64,000 nucleotides of DNA from Chlorella sorokiniana (lineage: Eukaryota; Chlorophyta; Trebouxiophyceae; Chlorellales; Chlorellaceae). The notes under the pieces were generated by a model. The model was not told the origin of the DNA. It was given only the letters and a program-made list of their open reading frames with translations, and ran no database searches. The stretch covers positions 1,240,001-1,304,000 of the forward strand of contig CP084611.1 of assembly GCA_025917655.1 (NCBI GenBank), read 5' to 3'. Positions 34,229 to 44,755 of this stretch are shown here, in pieces (position 1 is the stretch's first letter; every line of letters starts with the position of its first letter). The translations under genes and the position numbers were made by a program.

Positions 34229-35754
34229 TCAACACTTGTCGCTGCCTCGGCCCTCGCCTTCGCCGCACACACCCTTGAAGCTCACGCTGCGGCGGCGGCC
34301 CAGGCCTGGCGCATTGGTGCTGCTGCAGCGGGTGGCAAAGGGCGACGGCAGCTCCCGCACAATGTCCAGCGCTGCCACAGCTGCCGCTGCCTCCTCCAGG
34401 GTGGCCGTCACAGCGGGCTTGGTGGACACGGGGGTGGCGGGGGCTGCGGTGCCGCTGGGGAGGCGGGAGCTGCCGTTGGCGCTGCTGCACGTAAGCAGCT
34501 CCTCATCGGTGGGGATGGACAGCGGGATGGGCCCCTTGGGGGCGTCCTTGGGCATCACCAGCTCCGTGCTGCTGACCAAGATGCCGTCTGCAGCCGGGGC
34601 CCGGCTCAAGGGTGGCAGTTAGCACCGCTGAGCGGCAGCAGGCAGCCGGCAGCAGGCGAGCGCGCGGCGAGGGGAGGCGCTGCCACAGCTCTCACCCTCG
34701 TCTGCGTACAGCCAGTCGCCGGGGTGGATGGTGACGCCGGCAAAGGTGACGGGGACGTCGCGCTGCCCCACGTGCTTCTTGCCGGGCTTCAGCGGGTGGC
34801 TGTCCAGCGCCATGACGCCTATCAGGAAGCTGCGCCAGGGCCGTGCAGGGCAGGCAGCAGGCGGTTTGTGAGCAGGGCTGCCCTTCGCGGCGGCAAGGGC
34901 AGCAGGGAGCTCTGCATGGCCAAGGCTCCTGCCGCCACGGGCTCCCTCAACGCCTGCCTGGGCCACAAAGCAGGTACGCCGCCCCACCCGCTGCCCCCGC
35001 CCCTCCCCCAAGCCAAGAACGCGGGCCGCGCCCCGCCGCTCACTTGCGCAGATCGCTCACGTCCCGCACGCAGCCGTTGACCAGAATGCCGGCCCAGCCC
35101 TGCAAGTATGCGTGCTCCGTGAGGCGGTCGCCCACCAGGGCGCAGCGCATGGATGCGCCGCCGTCTATGACCAGCACGCGCCCAGCGCCGTCCTCGTTCA
35201 GCGTCTTGCGGACCTGCACGCCAGCAGGCAAGGCGTGGCGCGCCGGGCGGGATGGGTGGAGGCAGCGATGATGGGCATGCGCAGCGCGCAGCGTGCAAGT
35301 AAGGGGCGCGGTGAGGACGGCGTCAGCGCGGCAGCTTCCAGCCAAACGGGAGCCTGACCAGCGGGTTGCTGTCGTTGCACACAAGCGTGGTGACACGGCC
35401 CCGAAAGGACAGCATGCCGCCATAGTGCCTGCAGAGCAGTGAGCAGACAGCTGTGTCAGCTGACGCTCGCCTGGGCGTGCCATGGCGAGCTGCATGCGCC
35501 AGCAACATTGCGTGGCCAAACCGTGCTGGCACGCGCCTGAACCCGGGGTGCAAGATTTTCACGGTGGAGGGGCTCGTTGGGTCGTCTATCGGAGTGGCAA
35601 ACATGTCTGCAAGGTCGCTGACACTGCAGCGGCTGGGGTCCATGCCTGCGCGCAACCAGCAGGAGTGGGAACGTGGGCCGCTGGACCCGCCAGAGCAGGT
35701 GGGCGGAAGAGGACTTGGCGGCGGCCGGCAGCGGGCAACCATGTTCACCCTCAC
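34229..35754 (-). CDS. RraA-like protein with long C-terminal extension
   Basis: RraA family members were first described as RNase E inhibitors; others are 4-hydroxy-4-methyl-2-oxoglutarate/oxaloacetate aldolases. The fold is assembled from in-phase exons: [14 protein letters not shown] and [71 protein letters not shown] and [35 protein letters not shown]; and [20 protein letters not shown]. The active-site segment GCVRD, with R and D used for substrate and metal in aldolases, is intact. After the family's usual end the protein runs on for about 90 residues, Thr/Ala/Pro-rich, ending [20 protein letters not shown] at 34229. Start choices are 35754, 35742 (basic, Pro/Ser-rich leader that could be a transit peptide) or 35643 (no leader). 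Catalytic role versus RNase regulator is undecided. Confidence 0.78.
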
Positions 35755-36055
35755 CCGTCGGCCATTTGGTGAGTTTTGGCACGCTGCCGGCCCGGGCTGC
35801 CGAGTCGCCGCTAAACCTCTGAGAGCCTTGGCGCATCATAGCGCTGGGTGGAGTCCTCGCCCGCAGCAGTCACAGATCTGGAACTCACACAACATAAAGG
35901 GCCCTATTTGGAGCTCTGGGAAAGCTGTTTTCTCATGTGCCACTCTGGCGGCGGCGCATGCGCAGCACGGTCTCGCTGCTGCGCCATCCCACGTGCGCAC
36001 TTTGACTGAATGCTGGATCGACCCAAGTAAAGGAGCCATCGCATCACGAATGAGA

Positions 36056-38782
36056 TCATGTGGCAATGTGCGCTGCAGCACCATCAAACAGCGCCGCGAT
36101 TTCAGGCGATTTCGCTACCTGCGCGGCCGTCCTGCCTTCTCCATTCAGCACGCCCAGGGCAGGGGCCGCCCGCTGCGCCAGGCACTTGCAAACCTCCGGC
36201 TTGCCGTTGATAGCCGCCAGGTGCAGCGTGGTATGGCCCTGCTGGTTGCAGGCCGCCGCATCAGCCCCCGCATCCAGCAGCGCCTGCACCGCAGCCAGCT
36301 TGCCGCCGCGCACCGCCAGCATGAGCGGCGTCCAGCCGTTGTCATCGGCCGCGCTCACATCTGCACCCCGCTTGATGAGCAAGCGCAGCAACTGCAGCAT
36401 GCCGCGGTTGGCAGCCTGGTGCAGCGGGGACGCAAAGTCCTGCAGGGCCGGTATGTCCCCAGGATTACATACGACTGGAGGGCTTGCGCTGAAGTGCCCA
36501 TCCCCCATCCACCCCGCCTTTGACACGCTCCGACAGGCAAGCCGTCGCATCTTTTGTGCCTGCTGTGACGCCAGCAACACATTCCCCTCACCTTACTGCC
36601 CACGTTCACGTTAGCGCCAAAATCAATCAGCAGCTCGCACATTTCATCGTCCTGAAGCCACATGATGGGCAGAAGGTACCGCCCCTCAAAGCAAAGGCCT
36701 GCCCGCCAAGGGCATGAGCAGCAACACCAAAACGCAGCCTTGCCTGCATCTCCAGCGCGCCATGCAGCGGCGTCTTGCCATCGAAATCGGTGCAGTTGGG
36801 ATCAGCGCCAGCCCTGCGCTGGGCAGGCACCATGAGGTGCTTGAATCAAAGGCAGCGGCACCTCATCGCGACCTGTGTATGCCATGCTGTGTGCCGCAGA
36901 CTGCTGCCCACTCTTGTTGTGCAGCAAGACAGATGAGCAAGGGAAGCAAGGCAGGTGAGCCCGGCGGCTGATCAACCAGCGGGCCGCCCTCACTCGAGCA
37001 GCATCTTGGCAATGTCCACATCCCCGGCCTCCACCGCCACGTGCAGCGGCGTCTGGTGCAGCGGCTGCAGCTGCCGGCCGCCGCTGCGTAAGCACAGCAG
37101 GAGGGCATCTTGGCACGGCGATAACAGCTGCACATCAGGTCCAGCAAATCAAAGCAGGCTGGCAGAGGAGGGAAGCTGGAGTGATGGCCAGGCGCAGTGC
37201 CCAAAGCACCGCAGCCAGCACCTGATCCAGTTGCCTGAGGCATACTCGCTCTTGTTGAAGTTGCGCACATCCAGCCCCGCCTTCTGACGAAGCAACAGCG
37301 TCACCACCGCCTGATGGCCTTCGCGCACGGCGTGGTGCAGCGCGGCATTGCCCTGCCAAAGGCAGGGGCAGAGCGACGGGGTGGCACGAACCCCTCGGTG
37401 GGCAGCATGGGGCGCTGCTGATGCCGTCCCTCACCCTGCTTGTTTGGAGTCGGTTGGCAGTCCCTTCCGCAGCAGGAAGCAATCAGGCATGCGTCCCTGA
37501 ACCGCAGTGCACTCACCTCCCAGTCCTGCATGTTCACAAACGAACCCTTCTGCAGCAGGAAGGACACAGCGCCCAGGTGGCCTCCCGCTGCCGCCAGGTG
37601 CAGCGGCGCCTGGCCATCGGCATTGAACACGTCGGTGTCGTGCTCCGGTGCCTGTTCAACAGGCAGGTGGGTTGGGGCGGTCAGAACAACACCCACAACA
37701 ACCGCGCACGCAGAGCGCTGCAGCCAGACTTGGCGTCTGTCGGGGGCGGTGCCTGCATGGGCTCCAGCCGCAGTGAGCCCACCTCAATGAACAGAGCGCG
37801 CAGGCCCGTCACGTCGCCAGACGCCGCGCAGGAAAAGATGCGTGGGTCAGGCCCGTCCAACAGTGCCCTGCAGGGCGACCAGCAGCAGTGCGAGGTGCGG
37901 CGCCCAAAATGCGCATACCACGTTTGGTGGGCAGTGTGGCCCAGCGCAGCCGCACCTGATCTCATTGCCCTCTGCCAGCTCATACGGAAGCCGCCCCTGC
38001 AGGTCTGGCAGCCCCGTGTCCGCTCCAGCACCCAGCAGCAACTCGCAGATCCTGCAGAGGCGCACACAGCCTGCTGACACCTGCGCATGCAACGCAACAG
38101 CGGGGGCCAAACTGCAGAGGGGCGTTGGCCAGCAGGACTGCAGGGTAAAGGGGCGCAGAGAGGGCTCACTCTCGCGTGCGACTCTTTGCGCCCGCGGCAA
38201 AGTGCAGCGGCGTGCCGCCGCGGCTGTTCTCCACGTTCACGTCCGCCCCCAAGTCCAGCAGCTCCTTGGCAGCCTCCACAGAGCCCCTGAGTTTAATCGA
38301 GGCGGCAGAGAAGCAGCACACATGGGAGGGACTGCACCCTGGCAACACTTGCTTGGGGTCCACGCCCACTGGATCAATGGGAGTGAACCTGATCCCCTTC
38401 TCACCATAGGGCAGCCACATGCAGCGCTGTCTGGCCTATTTGGTTGCAAAAGGCCACCGGCACGCCTGCAGAGAGGGCTGGGACTGGACTGGCCATAGCT
38501 ATCCCAGGAAAATCTACAACACCTCCAGGCCACCTACCTGCCTCCACCAGCAAACGTATCCCCTCAGCATTGTTGTTTTTGGCAGCCTGCGGAGCAGTCA
38601 AGCAGCATAGGGAGCTCCTTGGGGCTGCAGGCGCCTGGGGGCAGGGCCCTCCCAGGTGCAGCGGCAGCAGAGGTGATTGTCAGAAACGCCAGGCAGGGTT
38701 GCTTTGCAGTAATCAACATGAGTTTTTAAGGCAGCCATGCCTGAAGTAAGGCCTCGGGAGTAAAGCGCTGGGTGCCCGCCAT
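36056..38782 (-). CDS. Ankyrin-repeat protein
   Basis: Exon 1 (38782-38741) encodes MAGTQRFTPEALLQ and splices in phase, with a GC donor, to AAKNNNAEGIRLLVEAG. Ankyrin repeats follow exon by exon: GQTALHVAALW; AAKELLDLGADVNVENSRGG with TPLHFAAGA; CELLLGAGADTGLPDLQGRL; DVFNADGQAPLHLAAAGGHL; GNAALHHAVREGHQAVVTLL; TPLHVAVEAGDVDIAKMLLE; AGADPNCTDFDGKTPLHGAL; CELLIDFGANVNVGS; and in the last exon SPLHQAANRGMLQLLRLLIK, NGWTPLMLAVRGGKLAAVQA and GHTTLHLAAINGKPEVCKCL. That is ten or more repeats with the TPLHxAA signature. The C-terminus after the last repeat is short (stop at 36056). No other domain, signal or membrane helix was found, so a protein-binding adaptor role is the most that can be said. 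Confidence 0.8.
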
Positions 38783-38840
38783 TGACGCGATCAATCAAGG
38801 GTGTGTGCAGGGGAGCTCACAAAGTCATTTGCACCGTCAG
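38783..38840. promoter_or_regulatory. Very short head-to-head promoter (58 bp between ATGs)
   Basis: The ankyrin gene starts at 38782 (minus) and the LYRM9-like gene has its first good ATG at 38841 (plus). The 58 bp between them must serve both, or the transcripts overlap in their leaders. A CAG just before 38841 could also be a splice acceptor, which would move the LYRM9 start upstream into the ankyrin gene on the other strand. Confidence 0.4.
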
Positions 38841-39589
38841 ATGAATTTGATGTATCGACAACTGCTCTTTCAGGTACGGAATGCATCCCCAACGCACGCC
38901 GAGCAAAACGCCCTGCTGGCACCCTTTGTGGATGCAGAGTGCTGTCGCGGGACCCTGATTTGTCTTGTGCCTTTGGCGAAAGTGCTCGTTCGTTTAATCA
39001 GGCGATTTCTGAAAAGCCGCTGCCGTCGATTTTTGTTGAGTTTTTGTATGGCCAGTTCACCAGCAGCGCTTTCCCTCTACAGAAAGCTGTATCGCAGAAC
39101 GAAAGACTTGCCCAGGTGATCTTTACAGCCTCAAGCGCTGCCGAGGCCTCTTTTAACCTTTGTGTGAAACTGTTGAATGCTCACTGCAAAGCTCTCGAAA
39201 ATTATTGCTATGGTTTCCTACAGCATTTCACGAAGGACCAACCGCGACCCTGCCAGCCACTGTGCTCTCAGTCCTCTGCCCGCTCCGCCAACCTCAACAT
39301 CCTCTGCTGTGTTCGCATCCGCTGATTGGCTTGCAGGCAGGTGCAGGGATATTATCGTAACGCAATTCGCTCTTCCTTTGTTGCACACGCTGATGAAGAG
39401 GATCCAGAACGGCTGCAGCACATAAATGAACAGGCGCTGAAGGACGCAGACTGGGTTGTTGAGAAGGTGGGCGGGCGGGTTGGTGGTGGGCGGGTTGCTG
39501 TTGGGACACCTATGGGAGCACTGCACGACACACAAGCAACGTTGCCCTTGCCTTGAGCGCAGTACAGGAAGTCCCCCAACGCGCGCTAG
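38841..39589 (+). CDS. LYRM9: LYR-motif protein, LYRM9-like
   Basis: A small (about 63 residue) Complex1_LYR protein. Exon 1 (38841-38873) encodes MNLMYRQLLFQ, the LYR-type motif (here MYR) and first helix. Exon 2 (39341-39466) encodes VQGYYRNAIRSSFVAHADEE and DPERLQHINEQALKDADWVV. Exon 3 (39563-39589) encodes YRKSPNAR and TAG. All splices are in phase with GT-AG ends. The pattern YxLL, RxxxRxSFxxHxDExxPER and ADWVxxKY is that of animal LYRM9 in sequence and size. LYR proteins act in mitochondria with acyl carrier protein in assembly of respiratory complexes or Fe-S delivery; the partner of LYRM9 is not established here. The first intron (467 bp) is long for this genome, and a short extra exon within it cannot be excluded. 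Confidence 0.8.
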
Positions 39590-39659
39590 ACTGTGCCCTC
39601 GCGGAGGGCCGCGACGTTGGTTTCCTTTGCGTTAGCTGCCACGCACACCAGCAGGGCAC

Positions 39660-41818
39660 ATGGTGACGACGCGGCGGCAGGAGGCGCTCCAGCAGCTCGG
39701 CACACCCCCGCTGCGCGGCTGCAGCAGGCAAACGACGAGCAGTCACCGGCCACGCCTGCAGATGCACCTGCGCCCGCTCCACGCCTGCCGCTCAAGTCGG
39801 CGTTGAAGACGCGGCGGCGAGGCAGGGGCAGCGACGGCCAGGGCGACACCACCCCGTCGTCACCGTGAAGAAGACGGTGCGCATCGACTCCACCGGCAAC
39901 CTCGTTCACGAGTTCCAGGCCAGCCTGACCACCGACGGGGCCGCCTATGGCAGCGACGACGACGGCGACGCCACACCTGACAGCGGGCGCGGCGGCGAGG
40001 GCCGCCGCTCCGCCCGCATGCCGCGGGCGGGCTGCTGTGGGGCGGGGGACCAGTCGGCGCAGCGCGTGGCCGCGGCCGGAGGGCACTGCTGTGCTGGGAC
40101 TGCTGTTTACGCTGAGCTGGATGCTGGCCAGCTCAGCGCTCATCTTTGTGAACAAGACGCTCATGGTGGATCACGGCTTCCGCTACCCCTTTGCCCTCAC
40201 AGCCCTGGGCCAGCTGTCCTCAATCACCTTGGGTAAACCAGTGGCCGGGGGCCATGGCCGGGGGCCTGGGAGGCAAAGGGCCCCGCTGCAGCGCCGCACG
40301 CAGGAGCCGCCTTGTGTTGCTGTGGGGCGGCCCGAGCAGCGGCCAGGCAGCTGCCGCGCATCCGCCCACCGTTGTCCTTTCACGGCCCCACCCGCGCAGC
40401 CTACCTGGCGTCTGCGCTCGGCGTGGCGCCGCTGCGCCCGCCCCCTCCTGGCAGCAAGCGCTGACCCGGCTGGCGCCAGTCTCGCTGAGCTTTGCCGCCT
40501 CGCTCTTCTTGGGCAACGTGGCCTACCTGGGGCTGTCGGGTGGGCTTCCCATGGCCGCCTCCCCCAGCCGCCGCGGGCGCCTCAGCGCCTTGATGAGCTT
40601 GGCCGCCTGCCCCCCTCTCCTCCCCCTCCCCCAATGCCATACACCTTCCCGGATTGCCCAACGCCGCCTGCCCGTCCTGCTCTCTTGCAATGAACACTGA
40701 GCCACACATCTGCTCCCTCCTCCCCACCAGTTGCCTTCATCAACATCATGAAGGCCGCCACGCCGCTGGTCACGCTGGCGGTGGGGCTGGCGCTGCGGCT
40801 GGAGCACCCCTCGCGCGCCACGCTGGCGGGCACCGCCCTCATAGCGCTGGGCACCGCCATCTCAACCGCCTCCGAGGCTGCCTCGGGTGGGCTTAGGTTG
40901 GGGCAGCCCGCTACAGGAGTTTGCCGCCGTGCAGGCGATCGTGTGGGCAGTGCTGCCGGTCCCCTTGGCCTGCTGGTTCCAGCCGGCTCGTGCCGCATCG
41001 GCCGCCCTCCCTGCGCAGGCCACTTGCACTGGCTGTCCTTTTCGCGTTTGCGCTGTCGGTCGTGTTTGAGGGGCTGCGCGTGGTGCTGACCGAGCGGCTG
41101 CTGGGGCAGGCCAAGTTCAACGCCATGGAGGCGCTGGCGCACCTGGGGCCCTGCACCCTGGCCCTGCTGGCGGCGGGCGCCTACGCCTTTGAGTGGGATC
41201 GGGGCCTGTCCTCAGAGGTGGGCTGCGGCGCCTGAAGCCGGCCTGCCTGCTCTGGCTCCAGGGAGCCTGTCGGCGCGGTTGGCACACATGGTCGCAGTAG
41301 GGCTTGTGATGTCGCCGCCCTCGCCCGCCCACCCATCCTCGCCTGCGTGGTCCAGGGCCTGGCCATCATGCTGGCGCGACCCTGGGACTTTGCGGTGGCC
41401 GCTGTGGTGTCCTTCCTGGTCAACCTGTTCTGCTACCTGGCCATCAAGCACGTGTCGGCCACCTCCTTCAAGGTGGCGGGCTGCCTGAAGAACGTGCTGG
41501 TGGTGTGGGGCGGCATCCTGCAGGGCGACGTCGTCACGGCGAAGGAGGTGCAGGTGCGGCTGCAGGGGCTGGCTCCTCGGGCAGGCTGCCCGGCATGCCT
41601 GCTGGGCGCCTCTCGGCGCGTAGGCGGGGGCTCAGGCGGGGTGCCAGCATGCTGTGCTGCTGGGCGGCAGATGCATCGTGATTCCTTTGCCCTGCCTTTG
41701 CCTGCAGGGCTACATGATATCGCTTGCAGGTTTCTTGCTGTTCTCTGCATCTCGCCTGCGTGGAGGGAGCGCAGGGGGCAAAGCAAACGGCAGCAGTTCC
41801 CGCAAAAAGCAGCAGTGA
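39660..41818 (+). CDS. Triose-phosphate/nucleotide-sugar translocator family (TPT/DMT) transporter
   Basis: A multi-helix carrier of the plastid phosphate translocator / Golgi nucleotide-sugar transporter group. Membrane segments visible: GLLFTLSWMLASSALIFVNK (KT-type first helix), FALTALGQLSSIT, VSLSFAASLFLGNVAYLGLS, FINIMKAATPLVTLAVGLAL, VVFEGLRVVLTERLLGQAKF, LAIMLARPWDFAVAAVVSFL, NLFCYLAIKHVSATSFKVAG, KNVLVVWGGILQGDVVTAKE and YMISLAGFLLFSASRLRG. The lysines in INIMKAATP and ATSFKVAGCLKN sit where the family binds phosphate. The C-terminus is basic and Ser/Gly-rich. The N-terminal soluble part (KSALKTRRRG; KKTVRIDSTGNLVHEFQ) is split over several frames, with one-base changes near 39850, 40070 and 40445. 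ATG 39660 is a provisional start, only 70 bp after the LYRM9 stop. A TGTAA poly(A) signal lies at 41902. Substrate is unknown. Confidence 0.8.
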
Positions 41819-41901
41819 GCGCCCGGCCTACTGCTGCGGACGCATTCTTCCGTGTCCGCTGTGTTTTTCTCCACCATTTTTGATTCCTCTTAAGTAACAC
41901 G

Positions 41902-41906
41902 TGTAA
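41902..41906 (+). terminator. TGTAA poly(A) signal
   Basis: TGTAA lies 84 bp after the translocator stop codon at 41816-41818, in an AT-richer stretch. It is the consensus green-algal poly(A) signal and well placed for this gene. The remaining 41907-42296 shows no coding exon and would hold the promoter of the phosphatase gene. Confidence 0.6.
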
Positions 41907-42296
41907 CACCACTGTACCAATACATCATTAAAATGCCAGCTTTGTACGCATTTGGGGCATGACCTAGATGGGCTGGTGCAAGCAGCAGCCAGCGCCAGGC
42001 GGCTTGCCGCCAAGCGCGCTGGCCCCCATGTCACCAGCTTCTATCGGTTGCGGTCTCGAGCAGTCCTACCCGAAGGTTTCTCGCGACCCTGTGGCTGTCT
42101 CTCCTCTTGTTCTGCTGTTTCCCGCCCCCTGCAAGCCTGGGCCACTGTCGAGGCCTCCCCTCTAGGTCTCCTGCGCGACTGCCTTGCAGTTTTTCTCTGG
42201 CTTAGACTCACAAAGGCGCGTTAGATGTGCCGAACCGCGTAAGCGGAACCCCGGAAGCACTTGAGGGAGTGGGAGAGCAGGAACTCCTCCTCCCCG

Positions 42297-44373
42297 ATGG
42301 CCACTACAATGCTGCGCAGTCTGGTTGGAGGAAACCAGGGAGCCGAGGAACAGGACGAGGGGAAGCTCTTGCAGCTCGCCGATCGCGGGGAAGAGACGGA
42401 GCAGCCCACACCGAGCTCCCAGCAAGAGCCTGACGACGTGATGCTGGATGATGGGCAGGAAGTGGCCTTAGCGAGCGTCATCACGCAGGTGTCGTCAAGA
42501 GACCAGCAGAAGGCGGTGCCGCCGCCTTCGGTGCAGTATGCTGTGCAGCCGCCCGACGACGCCAGCGCAGAAGTGCGGAGCACATGGAAGAACAAATTCA
42601 GGTGAGCAGGGTGCGGGACGGAAGGCACACGCTCTTCTTGTGCGTGCTGGCTGGGCCTGACAACAGGGATGCACGAGGGCGTTGCAACAAGCCTGTGCTG
42701 CGACGTGCTGCATCCGATGGACCGCTCATCCCCCTTTTGAGCCCCGTGTTCCCCACAGAAGCATTTTCTGCTGCTTGGCGCCCTCCTCCAACGAGCAATA
42801 CGTGCGACAGGACGAGGGCCCTGTGGTCCTGCGGCCCATAGCGCCGCAGCCGCCGTCATGGGCGGAGCCGGCGCTGGGGCCGCAGCTGTCGCAGGATGCG
42901 GGCAAGAAGACGCTGGTGCTGGATCTGGGTGCGCGCTGCAGCTGCCGGGGTAGAGGGGGATGGGCGGATGGGCGGCTGCTGCCGCTCCGCGCACGCTGCT
43001 TCAGACCAGCGCCTGTGGCCGAAAGGCGTGCCGACGCGGCGCTGGCGCTGGTGCACCACCACCGCTGCGCCCTCCCTCTGATGGTGTCCCCCTGCTGCCG
43101 CTGCAGACGAGACGCTGGTGCACTCGTCGTTCAAGCCGGTGCCGCAGCCCGATTACATCATCCCCGTGGAGATAGAGGGGCGGGTGGTGGATGTGTACGT
43201 GCTCAAGCGGCCCTTTGTGGACCACTTCCTACGCGCCGTCGGCTCGCGCTTCGAGGTGGGGAAGCGCTCGGGACGCGCTTGCGGGCGGCTGAACAGCGGC
43301 GTGATGCTAGCCAGGCAGCTACCTCGACCGCCTCTGCCTCTTCCAAGTGTCCTCAGCAACACCCCCTGCCCGCAGGTGGTTGTGTTCACTGCCTCCCTGG
43401 GCAAGTACGCCGACCCGCTGCTGGACCTGCTGGACCGAGCCAACGTGGTGCGGTGGCGCCTCTTCCGCGAGGCCTGCTACCCCTATGAGGGCTCCTACGT
43501 CAAGGTGGGTGGGAGGCGGAGGAGGAGGGGTTCTGGCAAGCCGCACCCAAGCGGCCGGCCAGTGCAGCTTCGCTGCGGTTCTTCTGCCCTGCTGGGGCTG
43601 GGGCCGCACAGCATCCTCATGCAGCTGGCACGCGGGCATACGGAAGGCTCGGCAGGCGGGGTGAGGAAACGTCGAGGCAGATGCGCGCCTGACCACGCGG
43701 CCCCTGCCCCCTCCCCCTCCCCGCGGCCCGCAGGACCTCCAGTGCCTGGGCCGCGACCTGGGCCAGACCATCATCGTGGACAACTCCCCCACTCCTACAT
43801 GTTCCAGCCGGAGAACGCGCTGCCCATCGGCACCTTCATCGATGACATGCAGGACCAGGTGGGTGGGTGGGTGTGTGTGTGTTGGGGGGGGACGCGGGTG
43901 AGACTTGGTGTGTGCTGTTCCTCTTCATTTGTCTTCTCTTTGTCGGTGTGGGCGTGGAGAGGGGGGGCCCGCGCCCGGGGGAGGGGGGGCGGCGGGCGCA
44001 CGCACCCCACACAACCTGGCCTGGTGCGGGCCTTGCGATTAAGCGCGCCGTGCTGCCCACGCTGCCGCAGGAGCTGCTGGACTGCCTGGACCTGCTGCTG
44101 GCTGTGGAGAAGGTGGAGGATGTGCGGGCGCACCTGGGGCCCATCCTGGCGCGCAAGCAGGCGGGCCTGCTGGCCTCCCTGACCCAGGTAGGTATGTGAA
44201 CGCGCCGCTGCAGGGAGGCTTGCTTACCAACCTTGCAGTGTCGGTGGCTGCAGCTGAGCTGCTGTTAGGTGCACCAACCGCATGCGCGCCTCTTGCAGGC
44301 GGTGGGCAACACGCTCAACTCCTTCACGACGCTGGGGCGCCCACCGAATCAGGCTCAGAGCGAGAGCAGCTGA
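42297..44373 (+). CDS. SCP/NIF-type CTD phosphatase (FCP1-homology domain)
   Basis: A HAD-superfamily Ser phosphatase of the small CTD phosphatase / NLI-interacting-factor group. The start [20 protein letters not shown] (ATG 42297) leads an acidic N-terminal region. [21 protein letters not shown] follows across an intron. The catalytic motif is rebuilt by splicing as [19 protein letters not shown], giving DLDET with both aspartates. Then come [20 protein letters not shown], the second motif [35 protein letters not shown], and [20 protein letters not shown] with [11 protein letters not shown]. Every element expected of the fold is there and intact. The last exons ([40 protein letters not shown]) end at TGA 44371-44373. 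Likely substrates are phospho-serines of RNA polymerase II CTD or of transcription regulators, inferred from family. Most splices are in phase, making this one of the cleaner models in the window. Confidence 0.88.
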
Positions 44374-44755
44374 AGCTGTACGGACTCGAGTGATCAACTG
44401 AGCCTGCCCACAGCAACACACACCCCTGCAAACCGACACGCCTCGCATCGAACAAAACCTATCCGCTTTGCCGCTGCCCGCACCGTGGCCCCCCCGGCGC
44501 TCGTTGAATGGCTTCATGTCGCGGGCTCTGCTCGACATGACTTCCTGATGCCCTCTGATGGCCCCCGCCTCACCACGTTGCTGCCCTGCTTCCACGCCCT
44601 GACCGCCGCCACAGCCGCACTCCCGCCTCTTTTTCTCGACCAACCCGGCACTGCTCTTCTTCTGATGGGGCGTGTAGCACTGTGGACTGGCTGAGCTGTG
44701 CCTCTCACAGAAACACTGTTATCGTGAGAAATGGACAGAGGCTACCTGGGCACAG
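44374..44755. other. Convergent 3' intergenic region
   Basis: A 382 bp gap between the ends of the phosphatase (plus) and PWP2 (minus) genes. It has no TGTAA in either direction, no coding character and no repeat. Confidence 0.4.

Noticed and set aside
38801-39325. A 174-residue plus-strand open frame over the LYRM9 first exon and intron
   Set aside because: A different frame in the same region gives the three conserved, correctly spliced LYRM9 exons, so this frame is mostly intron.
39860-39890. Possible protein phosphatase 1 docking motif (KKTVRI) in the translocator N-terminus
   Set aside because: It lacks the final Phe or Trp of the RVxF consensus and lies next to a frame change.
43860-43885. 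GT-rich microsatellites in introns (also near 59567 and C-rich runs near 2787, 53845 and 63880)
   Set aside because: These are short simple repeats common in introns of GC-rich algae, with no sign of a further function.
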